64,000 nt of DNA from Pseudomonas putida (GTDB lineage: Bacteria > Pseudomonadota > Gammaproteobacteria > Pseudomonadales > Pseudomonadaceae), in assembly GCF_025905425.1 (NCBI RefSeq), contig NZ_CP109603.1, forward strand, positions 470,001 through 534,000, given 5' to 3'. The notes under the pieces are model-generated. The model did not search any database. It was not told the origin of the DNA and worked only from the letters and a program-made list of their open reading frames with translations. The position numbers and the translations under genes are program-made. The stretch's first letter is position 1. Every line of letters begins with the position of its first letter. This document shows, piece after piece, positions 52,630-63,122 of this stretch.

Positions 52630-53392
52630 CGTGATTTGCTCCTTTGGTTTTTAGGAAGAGTACCGCTGCGCCCAAGTTTTCTAGTTATATGGGGCAGCTC
52701 TTTCTTGTTATGTCGGCGGAAATGTATAGCACGCTGACTGTTGTTGGCGATATGGGCATATTCATCGTTTCGTGAACTTTATGGCCATGTCGCTTTAAGG
52801 TATTTCCATGTCGCAAATCACGCCCCGGTTTCCGGGTCGTACAACGCCAGCGCTGTTCCTGTCACCGTCACGAATCTGTAACTACAGATTCCGGTTAGGG
52901 AAACTCCCTGGTGTATCCAAAGCGGCTGTTGTTATTTGTCGCGTACATCGCTCAATGCAGATGCCGTGCCGACTTGGTGGGGAAGGAATGCAACAACCGT
53001 GCTCAAAATTAACCCCGGTTCATGAAATTTTCACAAACGCGGGTGCCGAAGGTCGGAAAGTACCGGAAACACGGGGTGAGGCTTGTCTGATGGTGTGCCG
53101 GATAAGTTGTCCGTTTCAAACCCAAAAGCTGTCATAAAAGTCAATGTGTTACCGATCACTGTTAATGCAGTGTCATTCGAGTGGGTAAAAGCGTAGTGCC
53201 GTGCTCGTTTGCGGCCTCATTTTGGTGCGAAAAGTAGCGGTGTGTTACCGCGGCTGTGCACGCTGCGGGTGTTCATGAACTTAAAGTGTGCAGTGCAGGG
53301 CGGCTGTGGCATGCCGGCGCACGCGAAGCAAGGTATCCTTGCGCGATAGCCCCGTGTGTCGCGGGCCCGTTATTGAGTGTTGGAGGTTGGTA
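52630..53392. other. Long intergenic region between oprD and HIT gene
   Basis: About 760 bp without a convincing gene; both flanking genes point away, so it must hold two promoters. An open frame at 52808-53137 has no family character or clear ribosome-binding site. No palindrome or RNA gene stood out. Confidence 0.5.
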
Positions 53393-53812
53393 GTGGCTGA
53401 GATGGATTCGCGTTTGCAGCAAGATACTTGGGTGCTTGGAGACTTTCCGTTGTGCCGTTTGCTGCTCAGCAAAGATGCCAATTACCCCTGGTTCATCCTG
53501 GTGCCTCGGCGCGCCGGCGTGAGCGAGTTGTTCGACTTGAGCCAGGAAGACCAGGCGCAACTGTGGACAGAAACCACGTACCTGGCCGAGGCGCTCAAGC
53601 GCGAGTTCGAGGCTGACAAGATGAACGTTGCCACGCTGGGCAATGTGGTCAGCCAGATGCACATGCATGTGATCGTTCGCCACAAGCATGACGCCGCCTG
53701 GCCAGCGCCAGTGTGGGGCAAGGTGCCGGCCGTCGAGTATGCGCCGGGGCAGGTCGATGCCATCCGTCAGCGCCTTCGCGCGCTGCTCAACGACGATTAC
53801 CAGGAGGCCTGA
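53393..53812 (+). CDS. HIT-family nucleotide-binding protein
   Basis: A 139-residue HIT protein. The histidine triad reads [13 protein letters not shown], so the first His of HxHxH is Gln, as in the branch often annotated HIT/Hint in proteobacteria. A GTG start is preferred over the ATG three codons on, because GGAGG sits 6 bases before it. The predicted reaction is hydrolysis of a nucleoside phosphoramidate or dinucleoside polyphosphate. It is one base from slyX. Confidence 0.85.
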   Translation: MAEMDSRLQQDTWVLGDFPLCRLLLSKDANYPWFILVPRRAGVSELFDLSQEDQAQLWTETTYLAEALKREFEADKMNVATLGNVVSQMHMHVIVRHKHDAAWPAPVWGKVPAVEYAPGQVDAIRQRLRALLNDDYQEA

Positions 53813-53813
53813 A

Positions 53814-54020
53814 ATGTCACCTGAATCGCGAATCATCGAGCTCGAAACCCGGCAGGCGTTCCAGGACGATACGCTCCAGGCGTTGAATGATGTGGTGGTC
53901 GAGCAGGGGCGGGTGATCGAACGCCTGCAACTGCAGATGGCCGAGCTGCTCAAGCGTTACGAAGAGATGGTGGGGCAGTACGGCAGCGAGGGAGAAGAGG
54001 CGCCGCCACCTCATTATTGA
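53814..54020 (+). CDS. slyX: SlyX family protein
   Basis: A 68-residue coiled-coil protein ([20 protein letters not shown], then [20 protein letters not shown]) with an acidic, proline-rich tail ending PPPHY, a SlyX feature. The function is unknown. AGGAGG lies before the ATG, inside the end of the HIT gene, which it follows by 1 bp. Confidence 0.92.
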   Translation: MSPESRIIELETRQAFQDDTLQALNDVVVEQGRVIERLQLQMAELLKRYEEMVGQYGSEGEEAPPPHY

Positions 54021-54058
54021 GTTCAGGCAGCCCTGGCATTGCACCAGGGCTGGCAAGG

Positions 54059-54652
54059 TCAGCGACGGGTTACCGCGACCACATCTTCGGCCTGCAGGCC
54101 TTTGTCACGGTGCATGACCGAAAACTCGACGCGCTGGCCTTCGACCAGAATGCGGTGGCCTTCACCGCGAATGGCGCGAAAGTGCACAAAGATGTCGTCG
54201 CCCGAATCGCGGGAAATGAAGCCAAAGCCTTTGGACGTGTTGAACCACTTGACCGTACCCGTATCGCGGTTGCCGGCCTCCAGGGGCGCGTTCTGGCTGG
54301 CGCGGGCTTTTCTGTTGCCACGGGCGAAGCCTGCGGCCAGGTGCAGGGCCACGGCCAGTGCCGCGCAGACCAGCGCCGCCAGGTTGCCCATCTCGGGCCG
54401 AGCCAGCAGCGTCAAGGTCTGCAGCACCACGGCCACCACCAGCAGGGCGCAGGCCAGGTGTTGCAGTTGTTGCCGGGCACCTCGGTAGTACAACGGCACG
54501 ACCGGGGCCAATACCAGGTTAAGCAGGCCGAGCAGCGCCAGGTAGACCGCATCAGGTTGCTGCAGGAAGGGTGTTGCATCGGTTTTCAGGCTGGGTATGA
54601 GCGATAGCAGCAAAGCCGCTACGCCCGTCACCAGATGGACGATCTTGAACAT
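54059..54652 (-). CDS. Membrane protein with C-terminal cold-shock domain
   Basis: A 197-residue fusion. Residues 1-110 hold about four membrane helices and residues 128-197 a cold-shock domain with RNA-binding motifs KGFGFIS (RNP1) and DIFVHF (RNP2). It is thus a membrane-tethered single-stranded nucleic acid binder. It resembles proteins in many pseudomonads whose role is unknown. Convergent with slyX, 38 bp apart. Confidence 0.85.
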   Translation of the reverse strand: MFKIVHLVTGVAALLLSLIPSLKTDATPFLQQPDAVYLALLGLLNLVLAPVVPLYYRGARQQLQHLACALLVVAVVLQTLTLLARPEMGNLAALVCAALAVALHLAAGFARGNRKARASQNAPLEAGNRDTGTVKWFNTSKGFGFISRDSGDDIFVHFRAIRGEGHRILVEGQRVEFSVMHRDKGLQAEDVVAVTRR

Positions 54653-54930
54653 GGGGTTGGCTCACAGTTGACAAGCTGATCACAGGAAGAGCTGGCGACA
54701 CGGTGCGCATGAGGTGTAAAGCGCGAACACGTGGTGGGCCAGCCTATGCACCCGGCAATAACAGTCCGCACGGGTGGCACCCTGCCTATTTAACAGCAAA
54801 GGGGCAGGGTACTCAAACCGCAGGCCACTGCAGCCGATGTGTTGCGCTATGTCACAGGCGGCTTTTACCAAGTGTTGATACAGTGTGAAGGGCCCGCTTG
54901 ATCATCAAGCCTTATGGAAAGGGGAACTTC
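54653..54930. other. Intergenic region with dps promoter
   Basis: Between divergent genes. It holds a GGCAATAACAGTCC-like stretch and imperfect repeats GGGTGGCACCCTGCC and GGGGCAGGGTAC near 54775 but no clear gene. It must carry promoters for both the cold-shock fusion and dps. Confidence 0.4.
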
Positions 54931-55404
54931 ATGGCAATCGATATCGGTATCAGTGAAGAAGATCGCAAGTCCATCGTCGATGGGCTGTCCCGCCTGTTGT
55001 CGGATACCTATGTGCTGTATCTGAAAACCCATAACTTTCATTGGAACGTCACCGGTCCGTCGTTCCGTACCCTGCACCTGATGTTCGAAGAGCAGTACAC
55101 CGAGCTGGCGCTGGCGGTCGACTCGATTGCCGAGCGGATTCGTGCCTTGGGCTTCCCGGCGCCGGGGTCCTATGCCTTTTATGCGCGGCATTCTTCGATC
55201 AAGGAGGAGGAGGGCGTGCCGGCGGCGGACGAAATGATCCGTCAGTTGGTCCAGGGCCAGGAGGCGGTGGTGCGCACTGCACGCAGCATCTTCCCGGCGG
55301 TGGATAAGGTCAGCGATGAGCCGACCGCCGACTTGCTGACCCAGCGCATGCAGGTGCACGAAAAAACTGCCTGGATGCTGCGCTCCTTGCTCGACGATAG
55401 ATAG
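54931..55404 (+). CDS. dps: Dps-family ferritin-like protein
   Basis: A 157-residue Dps protein, which forms 12-mers, oxidises and stores iron and can protect DNA. The ferroxidase residues lie in [20 protein letters not shown] (His) and [20 protein letters not shown] (Asp/Glu). The start giving [11 protein letters not shown] follows GGAAAGGGG; an earlier in-frame ATG adds 11 residues. There is no long Lys-rich N-terminal tail, so DNA binding may be weak. Confidence 0.93.
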   Translation: MAIDIGISEEDRKSIVDGLSRLLSDTYVLYLKTHNFHWNVTGPSFRTLHLMFEEQYTELALAVDSIAERIRALGFPAPGSYAFYARHSSIKEEEGVPAADEMIRQLVQGQEAVVRTARSIFPAVDKVSDEPTADLLTQRMQVHEKTAWMLRSLLDDR

Positions 55405-55430
55405 TCGCCGCGTAGCGTCAGAAACGCCTG

Positions 55431-55466
55431 AAAAGCCCGACTGCCGGTAGTGCAGTCGGGCTTTTT
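55431..55466 (+). terminator. dps terminator
   Basis: AAAAGCCCGACTGC / GCAGTCGGGCTTTT stem with a TTTTT tail, about 27 bp after the stop. Confidence 0.93.
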
Positions 55467-55576
55467 GCGTTTCTGCGGGAAGGTTTTGCCGCTGCTTCGA
55501 AGGCGCAGGCTGGCGCTTCATGGTTGCCGTAGAGGCCCGGGTGCAGGGGCCATGGCAGTCGCGATGGAGTGGCCAA

Positions 55577-55915
55577 ATGGCAGGCATGATGCAAGAACAC
55601 AAACGAGGCGGTGGCCAGGGACGCTGGCCGAGCAAGCAATGCGTCGACCCCTTCAAGGCCGACTTCGACATGTTGCAGATCAGGCCGGTTTCGCGCTCGG
55701 TGCGGCTCAACGGGTTTTCCACCTGCCTGCGCCTGGAGGCGGTCTACTGGGGGATCCTGGAGCGTATCGCCGCGGCCAACTGCTGTTCGGTCAGCGCGGT
55801 GCTGTCCTATGTGGACCGCGAGGTGCATCTGCGCCAGGGTGGGGTCCGCAACTTCAGCGGCCTGATCCGCGTGATCTGCGTCGCCTGGCTACTTGATCCG
55901 CCGAGTGCACGCTGA
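55577..55915 (+). CDS. Ribbon-helix-helix domain protein (RHH_4-like)
   Basis: A 112-residue protein. The C-terminal 75 residues fit the RHH_4 family: VSRSVRLNGFSTCLRLEAVY, then WGILERIAAANCCSVSAVLS with the strand and two helices. It would be a DNA-binding or regulatory protein; partner unknown. The start is uncertain: ATG at 55577, or one of two ATGs within 12 bases downstream, or an upstream one. It stands alone between dps and the fmdB-type gene. Confidence 0.7.
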   Translation: MAGMMQEHKRGGGQGRWPSKQCVDPFKADFDMLQIRPVSRSVRLNGFSTCLRLEAVYWGILERIAAANCCSVSAVLSYVDREVHLRQGGVRNFSGLIRVICVAWLLDPPSAR

Positions 55916-56008
55916 TCGCCAGGCGGGCTGCGCAGTGCTTGCTAACCATATATAATCCCGCTTTTTGCTGCCCCGGCAGCCAGCGTTTATGGTTGACGAG
56001 AGACACCC

Positions 56009-56230
56009 ATGCCCCTTTATGACTATCAATGTGCGTCCTGCGAGCACCGCATGGAAGCGCTGCAGAAGATCAGCGCCGCGCCGCTGACCGATTGCCCGGC
56101 CTGTCAGGCGCCGGCGCTGAAGAAGCTGCTGTCGGTACCCGGCTTTCGCCTGAGCGGTACCGGTTGGTACGAAACCGACTTCAAGACCGGGGCGAAAAAG
56201 AATCTGGCAGGCGGCGACAAGGCCGACTGA
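56009..56230 (+). CDS. FmdB-family zinc-ribbon protein
   Basis: A 73-residue protein with two Cys pairs (CASCEH and CPACQAP) that make a zinc ribbon, and the family start MPLYDYQCASCEHRME. Putative regulatory protein of unknown detail; it sits directly before aspS as in most pseudomonads. A TATAAT-like -10 lies at about 55951-55958. Confidence 0.9.
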   Translation: MPLYDYQCASCEHRMEALQKISAAPLTDCPACQAPALKKLLSVPGFRLSGTGWYETDFKTGAKKNLAGGDKAD

Positions 56231-56323
56231 GTTGAATGCTGTGACCGGGTCTTGCAGTATTAGCCCTCTGGGCGGCCAAGGCCTCCACCGAATACACGAA
56301 TCACGAGAAGCGAAACCACCATC

Positions 56324-58099
56324 ATGATGCGCAGCCATTATTGCGGCCAACTGAACGAGAGCCTGGACGGCCAGGAAGTCACCCTTTGCGGCTGGGTCCA
56401 TCGTCGCCGCGACCACGGCGGGGTGATCTTCCTCGACATCCGTGACCGCGAGGGCATGGCCCAGGTCGTATTCGACCCTGATCGCGCCGAAACCTTCGCC
56501 GCCGCCGACCGCGTGCGCAGCGAGTACGTCGTGCAGATCACCGGCAAGGTACGCCGCCGTCCGGAAGGCGCGGTCAACCCGAACATGGCCTCCGGTGGCA
56601 TCGAAGTGCTGGGCTACGAGCTACAGGTGCTCAACGAGGCCGAAACGCCGCCGTTCCCGCTCAACGAATACTCCGACGTCGGCGAGGAAACCCGCCTGCG
56701 TTACCGCTTCATCGACCTGCGTCGTCCGGAAATGGCCGACAAGCTGCGCCTGCGTTCGCGCATCACCAGCAGCATCCGTCGTTTCCTCGACGAAAACGGC
56801 TTCCTCGACGTCGAGACGCCGATCCTCACCCGCGCCACGCCAGAAGGTGCGCGTGACTACCTGGTGCCGAGCCGCACCCACGCCGGCAGCTTCTTTGCCC
56901 TGCCGCAGTCGCCCCAGCTGTTCAAGCAGCTGCTGATGGTTGCCGGTTTCGACCGCTACTACCAGATCGCCAAGTGCTTCCGCGACGAAGACCTGCGTGC
57001 TGACCGCCAGCCGGAATTCACCCAGATCGACATCGAGACCAGCTTCCTCGATGAATCCGAGATCATGGGCCTCACCGAGAGCATGATCCGCAAGCTGTTC
57101 AAGGAAGTCCTGGACCTGGAGTTCGGTGAGTTCCCGCACATGACCTTCGAAGAAGCCATGCGCCGTTACGGTTCCGACAAGCCAGACCTGCGCAACCCGC
57201 TGGAACTGGTCGACGTTGCCGATCAGCTCAAGGACGTCGACTTCAAGGTCTTCGCAGGCCCTGCCAACGATCCAAAATGCCGCGTTACCGCCCTGCGTCT
57301 GCCAGGCGGCGCCAGCATGCCGCGCAGCAAGATCGATGAGTACACCAAGTTCGTCGGCATCTACGGTGCCAAGGGCCTGGCGTACATCAAGGTCAACGAG
57401 CGCGCCAAGGGTGTCGAAGGCCTGCAGTCGCCGATCGTCAAGAACATCCCGGAAGCCAACCTCAACGTGATCCTCGATCGCGTGGGTGCAGTCGATGGCG
57501 ACATCGTGTTCTTCGGCGCCGACAAGGCCAAGATCGTCAGCGAAGCCCTGGGCGCGCTGCGGATCAAGGTCGGTAACGACTTCAACCTGCACACCTGCGA
57601 ATGGGCGCCGATGTGGGTTGTCGACTTCCCGATGTTCGAAGAGAACGAAGACGGCAGCTTCACTGCGCTGCACCATCCGTTCACTGCACCGAAGTGCTCC
57701 CCGCAAGAGCTGGAGGCCAACCCGGCCACCGCGCTGTCGCGTGCTTACGACATGGTGCTGAACGGCACCGAGCTGGGTGGCGGTTCGATCCGTATCCACC
57801 GCAAAGAGATGCAACAGGCGGTGTTCCGTCTGCTGGGTATCGAAGCGGCGGAACAGGAAGAGAAGTTCGGCTTCCTGCTCGACGCCCTGAAGTTCGGCGC
57901 GCCGCCTCACGGTGGCCTGGCCTTCGGCCTGGACCGTCTGGTCATGCTGATGACCGGCGCCCAGTCGATCCGTGAAGTGATCGCCTTCCCGAAAACTCAG
58001 AGCGCTGCCTGCGTCATGACCCAGGCCCCAGGCTTGGTCGACGCCAAGGCCTTGCGCGAGCTGCACATCCGCCTGCGCGAACAGACCAAGGTCGAGTAA
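56324..58099 (+). CDS. aspS: Aspartyl-tRNA synthetase
   Basis: A 591-residue class IIb synthetase. OB-fold anticodon domain at about 1-110 ([20 protein letters not shown]), catalytic domain with motif 2 in [20 protein letters not shown], a GAD insertion at about 300-420, and motif 3 in [15 protein letters not shown]. Pseudomonas AspRS is generally of the non-discriminating kind (also charges tRNA-Asn), which this length and form fit. The ATG pair at the start leaves one residue in doubt. Confidence 0.97.
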   Translation: MMRSHYCGQLNESLDGQEVTLCGWVHRRRDHGGVIFLDIRDREGMAQVVFDPDRAETFAAADRVRSEYVVQITGKVRRRPEGAVNPNMASGGIEVLGYELQVLNEAETPPFPLNEYSDVGEETRLRYRFIDLRRPEMADKLRLRSRITSSIRRFLDENGFLDVETPILTRATPEGARDYLVPSRTHAGSFFALPQSPQLFKQLLMVAGFDRYYQIAKCFRDEDLRADRQPEFTQIDIETSFLDESEIMGLTESMIRKLFKEVLDLEFGEFPHMTFEEAMRRYGSDKPDLRNPLELVDVADQLKDVDFKVFAGPANDPKCRVTALRLPGGASMPRSKIDEYTKFVGIYGAKGLAYIKVNERAKGVEGLQSPIVKNIPEANLNVILDRVGAVDGDIVFFGADKAKIVSEALGALRIKVGNDFNLHTCEWAPMWVVDFPMFEENEDGSFTALHHPFTAPKCSPQELEANPATALSRAYDMVLNGTELGGGSIRIHRKEMQQAVFRLLGIEAAEQEEKFGFLLDALKFGAPPHGGLAFGLDRLVMLMTGAQSIREVIAFPKTQSAACVMTQAPGLVDAKALRELHIRLREQTKVE

Positions 58100-58213
58100 G
58101 CGGACCCCGGGCGCATCCAGATGGATGCGCCTTTGCGTTACGGCGCAGGTTTTTTTGTCGTTGCGCCCCGTCAGGGGCGCAATTGTTTGTGTTTCAAAGA
58201 ATTTGGAGTCGTT

Positions 58214-58960
58214 ATGGCTGGTCATTCCAAGTGGGCGAACATCAAGCACCGCAAAGAGCGCCAGGATGCCAAGAGAGGCAAGGTCTTCACCAAGTGGATC
58301 CGCGAGCTGACCGTCGCCGCCAAGCAAGGCGGGGGTGATCCGGCGTCCAACCCGCGTCTGCGCCTGGCGCTGGACAAGGCCCTCGGCGCCAACATGAGCC
58401 GCGATATCATCGACCGCGCCGTTGCCCGTGGTGCTGGCACCAACGAAAGCGACAACGTCGAAGAGCTCAGCTACGAGGGCTACGGCCCCGGTGGCGTGGC
58501 GATCATGGTCGAAGCCATGACCGACAACCGCAACCGTACCGCTGCTGCCGTGCGTCATGCCTTCACCAAGTGTGGTGGCAACCTCGGTACCGATGGTTCA
58601 GTGGCCTACCTGTTCGAGCGCAAGGGCCAGATCAGCTTCGCGCCGGGCGTGGATGAAGACGCCTTGATGGAAGCCGCGATGGAGGCCGATGCCGACGACG
58701 TGGTGAGCAATGACGACGGCTCGTTCGACGTCTTCACCTCCTTCAGCAGCTTCTACGCCGTGCGTAATGCCCTGGAAGAGGCTGGCTTCAAGGCCGATGA
58801 CGCCGAGATCGTCATGCAGCCGACCACCAGTGCCGAACTCGACCTGGAGGGCGCTGAGAAGGTGCTCAAGCTGATCGACATGCTCGAAGACCTGGATGAC
58901 GTGCAGAACGTCTATTCCAATGCCCAGATTTCCGACGAGATCATGGAAAAACTCGGCTAA
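58214..58960 (+). CDS. yebC: YebC/PmpR-family regulatory protein
   Basis: A 248-residue three-domain protein of the YebC/TACO1 family. It begins [20 protein letters not shown], the family signature, and contains [19 protein letters not shown]. Pseudomonas members repress quorum-sensing genes (PmpR), and relatives act on ribosomes stalled at proline stretches; which applies here is not shown. The upstream in-frame ATG is rejected. It precedes ruvCAB as usual. Confidence 0.95.
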   Translation: MAGHSKWANIKHRKERQDAKRGKVFTKWIRELTVAAKQGGGDPASNPRLRLALDKALGANMSRDIIDRAVARGAGTNESDNVEELSYEGYGPGGVAIMVEAMTDNRNRTAAAVRHAFTKCGGNLGTDGSVAYLFERKGQISFAPGVDEDALMEAAMEADADDVVSNDDGSFDVFTSFSSFYAVRNALEEAGFKADDAEIVMQPTTSAELDLEGAEKVLKLIDMLEDLDDVQNVYSNAQISDEIMEKLG

Positions 58961-58980
58961 GGTTTTCCTTTGGCCTTTGC

Positions 58981-59054
58981 GGCCATTCGCGGGCAAGCCC
59001 GCTCCCACAGGTACCACACGGTTTCTGTGGGAGCGGGCTTGCCCGCGAATGGCC
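58981..59054. repeat. Perfect REP pair (30-bp inverted repeat)
   Basis: Arms at 58981-59010 and 59025-59054 are exact reverse complements over 30 bp with a 14-nt loop. They carry the REP core GAGCGGGCTTGCCCGCGAAT. It lies between yebC and ruvC. Confidence 0.95.
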
Positions 59055-59084
59055 ACTACTGATTGCAACGACATTGCAGGCGTT

Positions 59085-59609
59085 ATGACTCTGATTCTTG
59101 GTATCGACCCAGGCTCGCGAATCACCGGTTACGGCGTGGTTCGCCAGACCGCCCGTGGTTGCGAGTATGTGGCGTCGGGTTGTATCCGCACGGGCAGTGG
59201 TGAGTTGCACGAACGTTTGCAGATCGTCTTTCGCGGTGTCAGCGAAATCATCAAGCAGCACGAGCCGGTGACCATGGGCATCGAACGGGTGTTCATGGCC
59301 CGTAACCCCGACTCGGCGCTCAAGCTTGGCCAGGCCCGCGGGGCGGCGATCGTGGCGGCAGCCGAGGCAGGGCTGGAAATCGCCGAGTACAGTGCTACCC
59401 AGGTCAAGCAGGCCGTCGCGGGTACGGGTGGGGCCAACAAGGAGCAAGTGATGATGATGGTCATGCACCTGCTCAAGTTGACGCAGAAACCCCAGATCGA
59501 CGCCTCCGACGCCCTGGCCATCGCCCTGTGCCATGCCCATACCCGCTCCAGCCTGGTGCCGCATGGCCTGGCCACGGCACGGCGACGCGGTGGGCGCTTG
59601 CGTCTGTAG
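59085..59609 (+). CDS. ruvC: Holliday-junction endonuclease RuvC
   Basis: A 174-residue resolvase. Catalytic Asp in [12 protein letters not shown] (D8) and further acidic residues, with the C-terminal [14 protein letters not shown]. The start is the ATG for MTLILGID. It cuts junctions moved by RuvAB. Confidence 0.97.
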   Translation: MTLILGIDPGSRITGYGVVRQTARGCEYVASGCIRTGSGELHERLQIVFRGVSEIIKQHEPVTMGIERVFMARNPDSALKLGQARGAAIVAAAEAGLEIAEYSATQVKQAVAGTGGANKEQVMMMVMHLLKLTQKPQIDASDALAIALCHAHTRSSLVPHGLATARRRGGRLRL

Positions 59610-59718
59610 GCGCTTCATGCGCTGATACACATTTTGTTCGGGTGACAGGTTCACCCGTCGCATTTGCTGATAGGGTTGAGCGGTCTTTGACCGGCTCCCC
59701 GAGAGGAAGGATCGGAAC

Positions 59719-60336
59719 GTGATTGGACGTTTGCGCGGCACCCTGGCGGAAAAGCAACCGCCGCACCTGATTATCGACGTCAATGGCGTGGGGTATGAGC
59801 TGGAAGTGCCCATGACCACCCTGTATCGCCTGCCCAAGGTCGGCGAAACGGTTACCGTGCACACCCACCTGGTGGTTCGCGAAGACGCCCATCTGCTCTA
59901 CGGGTTTCACGAAAAGCGCGAACGCGAACTGTTCCGCGAACTCATTCGCCTCAATGGCGTCGGGCCCAAGCTGGCGCTGGCGTTGATGTCGGGCCTGGAG
60001 GCCGACGAGCTGGTGCGTTGCGTGCAGGCCCAGGACACCTCGGCCCTGGTGCGCGTGCCGGGTGTTGGCAAGAAGACCGCCGAGCGCCTGCTGGTCGAGC
60101 TCAAGGACCGCTTCAAGGCCTGGGAAACCTCGCCGGCCATGTTCACCTTGGTGTCCGACGGGCCGGTACCGGCCAGCAGCGCCTCCTCGGCCGAGGCCGA
60201 TGCCGTCAGTGCGTTGGTCTCCCTGGGCTACAAGCCGCAGGAAGCCAGCAAGGCAGTGTCCGCCATCAAGGACAAGGCGGGCCTGAGCAGTGAAGAACTG
60301 ATCCGCAGCAGCCTCAAAGGGATGATTACCAAGTGA
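59719..60336 (+). CDS. ruvA: Holliday-junction DNA helicase subunit RuvA
   Basis: A 205-residue junction-binding protein. OB-fold at about 1-60 ([20 protein letters not shown]), two helix-hairpin-helix motifs ([16 protein letters not shown] and [19 protein letters not shown]), and a C-terminal RuvB-binding domain (about 155-205). GTG start, preceded by GAGGAAGGA. It overlaps ruvB by 4 bp. Confidence 0.97.
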   Translation: MIGRLRGTLAEKQPPHLIIDVNGVGYELEVPMTTLYRLPKVGETVTVHTHLVVREDAHLLYGFHEKRERELFRELIRLNGVGPKLALALMSGLEADELVRCVQAQDTSALVRVPGVGKKTAERLLVELKDRFKAWETSPAMFTLVSDGPVPASSASSAEADAVSALVSLGYKPQEASKAVSAIKDKAGLSSEELIRSSLKGMITK

Positions 60337-61379
60337 TCGAAGCCGACCGTCTGATCGCCGCCAGTGGGCGTGACCGCGAAGAGGTCCAGGACCGCGCGAT
60401 CCGCCCCCTGCGCCTGGACGACTACATCGGGCAGCCCGTGGTGCGCGAGCAGATGTCGCTGTTCATCCAGGCCGCCCGGGGGCGCAGCGAGTCGCTTGAC
60501 CATACCTTGATCTTCGGCCCGCCAGGGTTGGGCAAGACCACCCTGGCCAACATCATCGCCCACGAGATGGGCGTGTCGGTCAAGAGTACCTCGGGGCCTA
60601 TTCTCGAACGCCCGGGCGACTTGGCGGCGATGCTGACCAACCTTGAGCCCCATGACGTGCTGTTCATCGACGAAATTCACCGGCTTTCACCGGTCGTCGA
60701 AGAAGTGCTCTACCCGGCGATGGAAGACTTCCAGCTCGACATCATGATCGGCGAAGGGCCTGCCGCCCGTTCGATCAAGCTCGACCTGCCGCCCTTCACT
60801 CTGGTGGGGGCCACCACCCGCGCCGGCATGCTGACCAACCCGCTGCGTGACCGCTTCGGCATCGTCCAGCGCCTGGAGTTTTACAGCGACAAGGACCTGG
60901 CGACCATCGTCAGCCGTTCCGCAGGCATCCTAGGCCTGGTCATCGAAGACCAGGGCGCCTTCGAAATCGCCCGGCGTGCCCGTGGCACGCCACGTATCGC
61001 CAACCGCCTGCTGCGCCGTGTGCGCGACTATGCAGAAGTGCGCGGCAAGGGCCAGATCACCAAGGCTGTGGCTGACCTGGCGCTGAACCTGCTTGATGTC
61101 GACGAGCGTGGTTTCGACCATTCCGACCGCCGTCTGCTGTTGACCATGATCGAGAAGTTCGACGGTGGCCCGGTGGGCGTGGACAACCTCGCGGCCGCCA
61201 TCAGCGAAGAGCGCCACACCATCGAAGACGTGCTCGAACCCTACCTGATCCAGCAGGGTTACATCATGCGCACGCCGCGCGGCCGCGTGGTCACCCGGCA
61301 TGCCTACCTGCACTTTGGCCTGAATATTCCCGGGCGCCTGGGGGAGGGTGGTGATTTTTCCGAGCCAGGCGATGAATGA
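60333..61379 (+). CDS. ruvB: Holliday-junction DNA helicase motor RuvB
   Basis: A 348-residue AAA+ ATPase. Walker [13 protein letters not shown], Walker [12 protein letters not shown], sensor and arginine-finger segment [16 protein letters not shown], and C-terminal winged helix. GTG start overlapping the ruvA stop. Confidence 0.97.
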   Translation: MIEADRLIAASGRDREEVQDRAIRPLRLDDYIGQPVVREQMSLFIQAARGRSESLDHTLIFGPPGLGKTTLANIIAHEMGVSVKSTSGPILERPGDLAAMLTNLEPHDVLFIDEIHRLSPVVEEVLYPAMEDFQLDIMIGEGPAARSIKLDLPPFTLVGATTRAGMLTNPLRDRFGIVQRLEFYSDKDLATIVSRSAGILGLVIEDQGAFEIARRARGTPRIANRLLRRVRDYAEVRGKGQITKAVADLALNLLDVDERGFDHSDRRLLLTMIEKFDGGPVGVDNLAAAISEERHTIEDVLEPYLIQQGYIMRTPRGRVVTRHAYLHFGLNIPGRLGEGGDFSEPGDE

Positions 61380-61504
61380 CAGATCAAACCCGGCTTTTTG
61401 TGGTCCTACCGCTGGCATGCCACTGGCGCGCTGGCAATAAGACATTAATGAAGAAAAAACAGTTGCCGCAGCGGATTGGCAAGCTGAGGAGTAAGCACTA
61501 GAGT

Positions 61505-61957
61505 ATGCGCGCGCAAAATCAGCTCGAACCGTTCGCCCACCGTTGTCGCGTCTATTACGAAGACACCGATGCGGGCGGCGTGGTGTATTACGTCAACTAC
61601 CTGAAATTCATGGAGCGCGCGCGTACCGAGCGGCTGCGGCATCTGGGCTTTTCCCAATCGCAGCTGGCCGGTGAAAACCTGTTGTTCGTGGTCCATTCCA
61701 GCGAGGCGCGCTACCACGCGCCGGCGCGTCTGGACGATGAACTGCGGGTTACCGCGCAAGTACTTGAACTCAATCGTGCCAGCCTGCGTTTCGTACAGCA
61801 GGTCTGGCGGGAAAAGGATGAAACGCTGCTCTGCGAGGGGCAGTTCCTGGTGGCCGCCGTGCGCGCCGACACTTTCAAACCCCGAGCCATACCCCCCCAG
61901 CTGCGCGACGCCTTTATGGCGGACGGCTCGGGTACACAATCGAATGCAGGAGAATAA
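61505..61957 (+). CDS. ybgC: Tol-Pal-associated acyl-CoA thioesterase
   Basis: A 150-residue hotdog-fold thioesterase of the YbgC family. The catalytic Asp is in [20 protein letters not shown]. It is the first gene of the tol operon and ends 2 bp before tolQ. YbgC acts on short acyl-CoAs or on lipid-linked acyl groups at the envelope; the true substrate is debated. Confidence 0.95.
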   Translation: MRAQNQLEPFAHRCRVYYEDTDAGGVVYYVNYLKFMERARTERLRHLGFSQSQLAGENLLFVVHSSEARYHAPARLDDELRVTAQVLELNRASLRFVQQVWREKDETLLCEGQFLVAAVRADTFKPRAIPPQLRDAFMADGSGTQSNAGE

Positions 61958-61959
61958 GC

Positions 61960-62655
61960 GTGGAAGCTAACGTCGTCGACCATACCTCCATGTGGAGTCT
62001 GGTCAGCAATGCCAGCGTGGTGGTACAGCTGGTAATGCTGATCCTGGTGGCCGCCTCGGTCACCTCATGGATCATGATCTTTCAGCGCAGCACCATGCTG
62101 CGCGCCGGTCGTCGTGCGCTGGATGCCTTCGAGGAGCGCTTCTGGTCGGGTATCGACCTGTCCAAGCTGTACCGTCAGGCAGGCAGCAACCCAGACCCGG
62201 ATTCGGGCGTGGAGCAGGTCTTCCGCGCAGGTTTCAAAGAGTTCTCGCGCCTGCGCCAGCAGCCGGGTGTCGACCCGGACGCGGTCATGGAAGGCGTTGG
62301 CCGGGCCATGCGCGTGGCCATTTCGCGTGAGGAAGAAAAGCTCGAGCAGAGCCTGCCATTCCTCGCCACCGTTGGTTCGACCAGCCCGTACATCGGCCTG
62401 TTCGGTACCGTGTGGGGCATCATGAACTCCTTCCGCGGCCTGGCCAGCGCCCAGCAGGCCACCCTGGCCACGGTTGCCCCAGGTATCGCCGAAGCCCTGA
62501 TCGCCACCGCCATCGGCCTGTTCGCGGCAATCCCTGCGGTTATCGCCTACAACCGATTCGCCGCGCGCAGCGAAGTGCTGATCGGTCGTTACTACACCTT
62601 CGCCGACGAGTTCCAGGCGATCCTGCACCGCAAAGTGCACACCAGCGAAGAGTAA
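61960..62655 (+). CDS. tolQ: Tol-Pal system protein TolQ
   Basis: A 231-residue inner-membrane protein with three helices (about 20-40, 135-160 and 170-195). STSPYIGLFGTVWGIMNSF is the conserved channel helix. With TolR it makes the proton-driven motor for TolA. GTG start with GGAG before it. Confidence 0.96.
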   Translation: MEANVVDHTSMWSLVSNASVVVQLVMLILVAASVTSWIMIFQRSTMLRAGRRALDAFEERFWSGIDLSKLYRQAGSNPDPDSGVEQVFRAGFKEFSRLRQQPGVDPDAVMEGVGRAMRVAISREEEKLEQSLPFLATVGSTSPYIGLFGTVWGIMNSFRGLASAQQATLATVAPGIAEALIATAIGLFAAIPAVIAYNRFAARSEVLIGRYYTFADEFQAILHRKVHTSEE

Positions 62656-62669
62656 TCAGGTAGAAGCCC

Positions 62670-63122
62670 ATGGCCCGAGTTCGCCACAAACGCAAGCCGG
62701 TCGCCGAGATGAACGTGGTGCCCTACATCGACGTGATGCTGGTGCTGCTGGTCATCTTCATGGTGACGGCCCCCATGCTCAACCAGGGCGTGAAGGTCGA
62801 CCTGCCCAAGGTTTCCAGTGAAGCCTTGCCGCAGGACAACAACGTCCAGATCCTCACCATCTCCATCAAGGCCGACAAAACCTACTACTGGAACCTCGGC
62901 AGCGAAGTCGATACCGACAAGCAGATGGACAAGGCCATGACCTTGCCCGACATGACCAACGCAGTGACCAAGATCATTGCCGCCGGCCGTGACCAGGGCA
63001 AGCAGACCCAGGTCTTCATTCGTGGCGACAAGGCTGTCGACTACGGCGCCGTCATGGGCGCCATGGGCGGGTTGCAGAAGGCCGGTGTCGGTAACGTTGG
63101 CCTGATTACCGAGGCGCCCTGA
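62670..63122 (+). CDS. tolR: Tol-Pal system protein TolR
   Basis: A 150-residue ExbD-type protein. One helix (about 18-40) contains the proton-carrying Asp in VVPYIDVMLVLLVIFM, then a periplasmic domain. It lies 14 bp after tolQ and its stop overlaps the tolA start. Confidence 0.96.
   Translation: MARVRHKRKPVAEMNVVPYIDVMLVLLVIFMVTAPMLNQGVKVDLPKVSSEALPQDNNVQILTISIKADKTYYWNLGSEVDTDKQMDKAMTLPDMTNAVTKIIAAGRDQGKQTQVFIRGDKAVDYGAVMGAMGGLQKAGVGNVGLITEAP

Noticed and set aside
52808..53137. 109-codon frame in the oprD upstream region
   Set aside because: No ribosome site and no family character. The region is more likely regulatory.
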